This document shows positions 58,051 to 64,000 of a stretch of 64,000 nucleotides of DNA, piece after piece. Source of the stretch: Cycas panzhihuaensis (taxonomy: Eukaryota; Cycadophyta); NCBI GenBank assembly GCA_023213395.1, contig CM041465.1, forward strand, positions 96,417,741-96,481,740, written 5' to 3'. The first letter of the stretch is position 1. Each line of letters begins with the position of its first letter. Made by a program: the position numbers and the translations under genes. The notes beneath the pieces are model-generated. The model searched no databases, was not told the origin of the DNA, and saw only the letters and a list, made by a program, of their open reading frames with translations.

Positions 58051-58190
58051 TGTTGAAAAATAGAGAGAGAGAGATACAAGAATGATTGATGATTTATTAT
58101 GAGAGATCATTTACATATATATACAATTACATGTTGTAACTGATGTGCATCAGAGTGACACATGGCAAGATGAAACATTATATTCTAACA
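58051..58190 (-). repeat. 5' LTR of element F
   Basis: This 140-bp LTR starts on the minus strand TGTTAGAATATAATG and ends TTTTTCAACA. It is very short for a copia LTR. Confidence 0.8.
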
Positions 58191-58195
58191 ATTTT

Positions 58196-59144
58196 TGCGA
58201 CCAACTTTCAAGCACAGTTACCAACTATTGTGTAACTTGACCCAAGAAAGATGTTTTCCATTAAGAAACATCTTGGGGGTCACACAACATAGGATCAAGT
58301 CCCTCCTCCAGAATTAATTCATCATGAGAGAATTCAACTTTGGCCAGCTGCTAGTTTAGTTGTTTAATTATTTGATGTTTCCTTTTCTCTGCTGCTAGCA
58401 TTCTACGATGCTGTTTGCTTTGCTTCGTTTCCTCTTACTGAACCACTATGGGTTTTTGGACTGGTTTTATTTCTTCCTTGGCATGTTCTTCAATGCTGGA
58501 CTACAATTGTGCCTCTTCTTCTTATGTTTTTCGTTTCCCCTTTCTAATTTCCTTCTTCTTTTCTTCTTCTTTTTTCTATCTTCTTATTTTTACCTGTGAG
58601 GCTACCTCTTCTTGAATTTCTTCTTCTTCTGAACTAACTACTACTTTTCTTGTAGAGGTTGCTCTAATTGCCTTTCTCCATTATTGTTGAAGCCAATCTC
58701 TTGTCTGTTCATGTGCTTGAACCAATCACTTGGGTTCCTATGTATTTTCTTTGTGAAACATTTCAATCCATTTTGCCAACTACAACTACCCTTCCCTAGG
58801 TGTAGGTAATTGAACACTAGGACATTGAAAAAACAAGAGTTCTTAGAGCAACGCATGTTGAAAGAACATCACTGACTGCCCTACATTTTTAACACTCTTC
58901 AAATTATTTTTGGAATAATTTTGAGATAAATTTGGCCCAATTGAATTACTATGGTGAACAAAAAGTGAGCTATCCGATGCATATTTGCCAAGTGAATTCT
59001 CGTGATGTTGATGCCAAAATTTGAAATATTAGTCTTGCTTGCCCTTACTTGTCTTATTGTCTGCTCTTGTGGAACTTGTTTATCTCACGGAATCTTGTCA
59101 CCTTCATTTGGCAATCCTGTTAACCGAGTGATCGTTTCCGCTAA
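58196..59144. other. No gene recognised
   Basis: The sequence is AT-rich, with T/C-rich stretches at 58480-58640. The ORF 58408-58599 is low complexity and has no family resemblance. Confidence 0.5.
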
Positions 59145-59149
59145 GAAAT

Positions 59150-59461
59150 CTAAAATAGAGGGTTGAAACTATTGGAATAGCTTGGTTCACACTTCTTGAG
59201 ACAAAGTTGTAATGCACATTTGTGTAAATGAATTTATTATGATATTCATATTTTGTGGTTGGTCCCACACATAGTCAAGTTTTGTATTATAAATACACAA
59301 TGTATCATATTAAAACATGTTGAATTAGGTTGTATAATGTTGTAATATTATTATGGTGTTAATCCAAGGTACCTTAAGGGTACTATTGTGATCCTGGTGT
59401 TTGTTTGTTTGTTTGTTTTCATTTGTGCATTATTATTTTTTGTCAATTTCATTTTTTTACA
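59150..59461 (+). repeat. 5' LTR of element G
   Basis: It aligns with 62062-62357 through GTAATGCACATTTGTG, GTATTATAAATACACA (a TATA-like box) and GTTAATCCAAGGTA, ending TTTTTTACA. The first bases carry a short insertion relative to the 3' copy. Confidence 0.82.
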
Positions 59462-60759
59462 TGGTATCAGAGCCACAATGAGAAGTAAGGTACGTTGTAA
59501 GTCTATTGTTTCGCAGGTTTGCCATTTGTCAGTGTTGTGTGAAGGTGGCTTTGTAGAGCCTATTTGCCAATTGTCCATAGTGTATTGTATATGTTGATTT
59601 AGGGTTTAAGATAGAAACCCTAACCCTAAGTGTGAGGAAAAAAGGTTTGAGTATTGTTTGCAATTCATTTTTGAGAGTATAAATGGAAGAATTTTAGAAA
59701 AATAATCACGAATTTAAGTCAACTAGGCTTGTTCTGCACATTTTGAGTGGCTATACCATAGTTTTTGGAGTGAAATTGCAAAAATTGTAAAAAAATTAGG
59801 TTCGACCTGTTGCTTGTCGCTATCTTTGGGGTCTAAAATCTGCTACTGTAGCTTCAAATAGTCGTAACCTTGGCTATAAGTATTCAATTAACATTAATTT
59901 TTTTTGTGCATCTTGGCTTCTAATTTTTGTTGAAAGTGAATTTAGATCCGTTGAACATTGGAGTTAAAAGTTATTAGCATTTTAGTAATAGGTATTGCTA
60001 TAGTCCCCCAAAACCCTAATTATGACTCACATTAAAAAGGCCATAACTATTGATATAAGTATCAAATTGATGTGGCTTGAAGTATAGATTATTTAGAAAA
60101 AATAAATTTTCAATTTGGAGATCTAATTTAAAAGTTATTTCTATTTTAGTAAAGGGTCCTAAACCTTAACTCGCCAATTTTATTTTTTAAAAAGGCACCT
60201 GTACATTTTCTTTAATATCTTGAGTTCTAGGAGTCCGTTTTCCAAATCGTCTGAATCATTGGAATCCTAACTCAGAGCCTGTTGTTTTGGTATATGATCT
60301 AACATATTTTGGAGTTGTTTTTGTAGAGAAATTTTAGTTCAAATTTGAGTTTTGTACTGGATCCCTACATGGTAACCAAACAAATTTTTTTTGCACCCTC
60401 TACATCATTTTTCTGCCTATTTCTTGACCCTAGGGCAATTGAATTTTGAACCCTAGAAGGTTATCATAATGTATTTTTTAAAGAAATTTATTGAAATTTG
60501 CATGTTGAGTTCTATAAAGGACTAAGAGGCAAAAGGAGGTCCTAAAATCAAGGACAGGGTAGCTATCATCTTGTTGATAGATCTGTGTGACTATGTGGCT
60601 TGTCTTGTACGCATTTGGGGTGAAGTTTTTGCACTCTTGGTTGTTCATTTGATTAGTAAGGAGAGGAGATCCTAAACTTGAGGGACAAAAGATACAGTTT
60701 GATATCATAAGTATGATGTGATTGTTGTGCACCTATTATGGTTGATTTTCATTTGCAAG

Positions 60760-62067
60760 ATGCCATTTGATTTTCTAGGTTTTCCGAATTTGGTGATTTT
60801 CAATGGAAAAAATTATTTAGAGTGGTCAAGAGACATAAAACCCTATTTGATTTCAAATGACTTGTGGGATATTGTTTCTCAAGGATATAAAATTCCATAA
60901 CTTATATATCCTACTAGTTAATTAACACCTGATCAAAAAAAAGAAAAGAAGGAACTTGAAATAAAATATTATGATGTACTTGTTGGTTGGATCTATTCTA
61001 CTTTTAATGATGATGTAATATCCCATATGCATTATATTAAGACTACTAGGGAAACATGGGATCTTTTGAAACATAAGTTTGATCAAAGATTGAAGAAAAA
61101 ATATAAGTTTCCTCAAGCATTTGTTTAAGCATATTTACAAAATCAAGATTCTCAAGAAAATATAGAATTTCATGTTAAGGAATATCTAGAACATCTTGAG
61201 AAGATATGTCAAAAATATACTGAGAAGGTATGTCAGTAACATGATTAAAATATTTGTCAAGAAAACATGGTTAAAAACATTGTTGAGGAAACTACTACTG
61301 AATGTGAAGAGACTGCAATTGAATGCATTGTTGAATCTGATGAGACTACTGCTATTGAGTATGTTGAGTGTGATGAACTTGTTACTATTATTGGATGTAG
61401 AGAATTTACTAATGATTATGATCAAACAGTTCAAGATGTCAAAGTTTCTTTATTCACTTTTATGGATGTTCTTATTACATCAAAGGAGATTGTACTTGAA
61501 GATGAATCAAATTTACTTATACTTGATGATGTTACTGATGAATCAAATTCAAGTGAAATTACTATTTCAAATGTTGATTCAAATTTGAGTATACAAGTTT
61601 CTGACTATTCAAATAATGAGAATGATTTGTAAGTTGATAAAGGTAAATAGATTGTGATTGAGTTTGATTCAAGAGATATTCTTGATCTGAATTTTGATAA
61701 GAGAATGGCAAGACTTCAAGTGATTCAGAATGATGAACCTAAAGCAAATTACAAAGAAGTTAAAGTAGAAGGTCATGAAATAGTTTATCTGAGAAAGATA
61801 CTACAAGATCATAATTAACTTACAAAGATTCAATTTGATAGTCAAAACACTGTACAGATGATGAAGAACTCAGTTTTACAAAGAAAAATGAAGCATATCA
61901 TGATCAAGCATGATTACTACATTCAAGAGTTTATACAACAAAGACAAGTTGAAGATCAAATTGAAAACCAAGTTTCATATATCATTTTCAAGACATTTCG
62001 AAGATCAAGCGTTGCAAATTCAAAGCAACATCCATGTTCCCAAATGTGCATTAGGGGAGAGTGTTAA
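60760..62067 (+). pseudogene. Gag / acidic linker / RNase H-tail protein of element G
   Basis: A single frame of about 435 codons is broken only by scattered TAA and TAG codons. It starts MPFDFLGFPNLVIFNGKNYL and EWSRDIKPYLISNDLWDIV, the copia Gag N-terminal pattern, and has HYIKTTRETWDLLKHKFDQR. From about 61250 to 61630 it is rich in Glu, Asp and Thr (EETTTECEETAIECIVESDE), with no recognised family. From about 61790 it reads YLRKILQDHN-stop-LTKIQFD then SQNTVQMMKNSVLQRKMKHI, like the C-terminal end of copia RNase H. The shared frame suggests it was once one protein. The role of the acidic part is unknown. Confidence 0.7.
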
Positions 62068-62357
62068 AATGGGTTGGTTCATACTTCTCGAGGTAGAGCT
62101 GTAATGCACATTTGTGCAAAATTAATTTCTTATGATATTGGTATTTTGTAGTGGGTCCCATGCATAATCAAGTTGTGTATTATAAATACACACTGAATGT
62201 ATCATATTAGAGCATTTTGAATTAGGTTGTATCATATTGTTGCAATATTATTTTGGCGTTAATCCAAGGTATCTTGAGGGTACCATTATGATTTTGGTGT
62301 TTATTTGTTTATTTTCATTTGTGTATTATTATTTTCTGTCAATTTTATTTTTCTACA
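62062..62357 (+). repeat. 3' LTR of element G
   Basis: It starts TGTTAAAATGGG after the PPT and ends TTTTTCTACA. It is followed by the duplication GAAAT. Confidence 0.85.
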
Positions 62358-62362
62358 GAAAT

Positions 62363-62889
62363 GCAACTGTTATCATCACTGGATCTAGGAATTTTATTGA
62401 AATAGGGAGGGCAACTATAGTAGTAGCAAAGTTTGAAAGTCATGTTTCCATTAAGATCTGCTTTTAAGAGTTATTTGGTTGCATCTCCATCCATTCTTCC
62501 CGAATGTTACTATCATTTGAGTCGCAAAAGATGATGCTCATCTTAGGGAGCCCTTCAAAGTCCACCATTCTTGTCAATTGGCTACCACGATCAAATTGTC
62601 AATTCATTCTTTGATAAGAATGAAGGGGGTTATACACTAGAATTATTATATAGAAACATGTGCACCATGACTCTGTGTGTGAAAAGATGGTAAAAGACTT
62701 GTAATTAATTTGGCACACACTATTTAATAGTTAGTTGTTTAACTGCCTGCCACCAACCCATCAAATCTACCCAATTTAATTCCTTAATCATGATTAAGAT
62801 CCTTTTTATGATCCTTCCCTTGGTCGCAATCACATCAATTGTATCTTTGCTCTAGTCAGATCCTAACCATGATTGAAGATAAGTATTTT
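62363..62889. other. No gene recognised
   Basis: There is no coding similarity. It may include the 3' end of element H. A T-run lies at 62900-62919. Confidence 0.4.
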
Positions 62890-62899
62890 CTTGGTTTAC

Positions 62900-63990
62900 G
62901 TTTTTTTTTTTTTTTTTTTCAAACACTTGTATGGCTTGAGTCGACTTTTGTTGACCAATTTGGTCAGTAAATTACCATCTAGTTATCTGAGTTGGACAAC
63001 CCCATTTTGCCAAATCCACTCGACCTTATATTGTCCTAGCCACTTGAGCTTCATCATTTTAGGTTTCGTACATAATTTATTGTCCTAGAGAAGCACTAAG
63101 TCTTCTTCTTGTAATTCGGGTTTTTTCGTGTGCTTTTCATGTCAGGCTTTCCTTCTTGTCTTTTCTGCCTTTATTTTCCAAAGTGCTTGAGCTCGTCGCT
63201 TATCTGATTTCATCAATTCCATAAGTCTTTGGTCCCTGGATTTTTTGTTCATTCAACCTCAGCTATTCTCAAGCTTTCTACTTCAAACTCTATTAGAACC
63301 ATCGCTTCAAGGCCATAGACCAACTGAAATGTGTTTGCTTGTGTGGCCTTTTTTGTGTCATCCTATTTTCCTATAAAACCAAATGCAATTTCTTTGCCCA
63401 ATCAGTTCTATCCATATTAATATTCATTAGAGCAATTTTCAAAATTTTGTTTGTGCTCTCTACTTGCCCCTTTGCTCTTGGGTAGTAGGGGAAAGACTTT
63501 CTATGCTATATCAAAAATTTTGATGTTAGATGTTTGATTATATTTAAAATGCCTACCACCTTGGTTTGACATGATTTCAAGTGGACATCTAGATTAGATA
63601 ATTATCATCTCATAGATGAATCAAGTTGTACTTTGGGCATCACAGTTTTCATGGCTTTTGCTTTAGTCCACTTCGTCGTAAAATCTGTAGCAACAAAAAT
63701 GTACCTTGCATTTGTGTGCCTACTTGGAGGACTTATTGAACCTATAAAGTCTAGTCCCTATTTTTTAAATGGGGCTTAAACCATAATTGGTTGCAGAGGC
63801 ATGAAGTGTTGCTTACTTGGTTTTCCCACTCGTTGGCATACGTTGTAGGTTTTCACCCATTTGTCCATGTCTTCAAACAAAGTGGGCCACCATAGCCCTA
63901 CCAATAGAATTTTCCTTGTAGTACTTTTAGCCCCCTGATGTCTAGTTGTAATACCCTCATGAACTTCTTTCAACTATTGCTTCTACCTCA
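62900..63990 (-). pseudogene. Ty3/gypsy integrase (element H), cut by window end
   Basis: Down the minus strand, the zinc-binding part reads HEGITTRHQGAKSTTRKILL, then GLWWPTLFEDMDKWVKTYNV with CQRVG (one Cys of the HHCC finger replaced by Tyr). The core has GLDFIGSINPPS, TDFTTKWTKAKAM and YYPRAKGQVESTNKILK. The C-terminal part has DLVLL-stop-DNKLCTKPKM and LKWLGQYKVEWI at about 63115-63010. It is a separate, decayed Ty3/gypsy insertion and its RT would lie beyond 64000. Confidence 0.83.
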
Positions 63991-64000
63991 TGCTCCAAGA

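Larger units (their letters stand above)
55872..58195 (-). mobile_element. Ty1/copia deletion derivative F (gag-protease only)
   Basis: The minus-strand element 55877-58190 is flanked by ATTTT at 55872-55876 and 58191-58195. It has a 140-bp 5' LTR (58051-58190), a PBS (58038-58050, minus strand TGGTATCAGAGAA), a leader, gag and protease. The 3' LTR follows straight after the protease, without integrase, RT or RNase H. The 3' LTR is enlarged by an inverted duplication and a TA microsatellite. It could have moved only with proteins from a complete relative. Confidence 0.82.
59145..62362 (+). mobile_element. Compact non-autonomous copia-like element G
   Basis: A plus-strand element at 59150-62357 is flanked by GAAAT at 59145-59149 and 62358-62362. 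It has a 5' LTR 59150-59461, PBS TGGTATCAGAGCC at 59462-59474, a 1.3-kb leader, a single coding frame 60760-62067, PPT TTAGGGGAGAG at 62051-62061 and a 3' LTR 62062-62357. Protease, integrase and RT are absent. This resembles retrotransposons that keep only gag and rely on relatives. Confidence 0.82.

Noticed and set aside
1-64000. tRNA, rRNA or CRISPR features
   Set aside because: None was seen. TGGTATCAGAGC-type words are primer binding sites of retrotransposons, not tRNA genes, and direct repeats here are LTRs or tandem arrays without unique spacers.

Overview
This window is nuclear DNA of a seed plant, most likely a gymnosperm. The reasons are heavily decayed LTR retrotransposons nested inside one another, very sparse genes, an intronless DYW-type pentatricopeptide gene, and Tat-lineage Ty3/gypsy elements carrying an extra RNase H. 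The species call is an inference. Only one host gene is well supported, the PPR-DYW gene at 43320-45254. Almost everything else recognisable is retrotransposon.

Layout. Positions 1-2650 hold gag-protease remains of a Tat-like element on the minus strand (element D), cut by the window edge. Positions 5785-38685 are a minus-strand chromovirus (element C), with matching LTRs, PBS, PPT and a 5-bp target duplication ATTTG. Inside its reverse transcriptase sits a plus-strand Tat-like element (A, 8631-35098, duplication ATGCC/ATACC). Inside A's 5' LTR sits a minus-strand relative (B, 10721 to about 21078) that has lost its 5' end. Removing A restores a continuous RT reading frame across the two halves of C. 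The nest is therefore resolved to the base at all junctions except B's right edge.

A and B both carry, between integrase and the extra RNase H, an antisense gene on the opposite strand. In B it has a TATA box at 14801-14810, a short first exon ending in a good GTGAGT donor, a long second exon, an intron with a TACTAAC branch site, and a coiled-coil third exon. The same exon layout can be traced in A, including a first intron of 485 against 484 bases. This conserved antisense, spliced gene is the most interesting object in the window. Its function is unknown; I see only a weak resemblance to plant mobile domain proteins.

Positions 38686-43319 and 45255-50197 are gene-poor flanks of the PPR gene. 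They hold a G-rich tract, a purine-biased 1.6-kb block and a tandem repeat. From 50198 to 62357 there are three Ty1/copia derivatives. E is an RT-RNase H remnant joined to an inverted LTR. F is a gag-protease deletion derivative with duplication ATTTT. G is a compact gag/acidic-linker/RNase H-tail element with duplication GAAAT. The window ends in the integrase of a further minus-strand Ty3/gypsy element (H).

Decay is strongly biased to C-to-T changes. LTR ends TG/CA have become TA, and conserved glutamine codons CAG have become TAG. This fits methylation-driven deamination of long-silenced elements.
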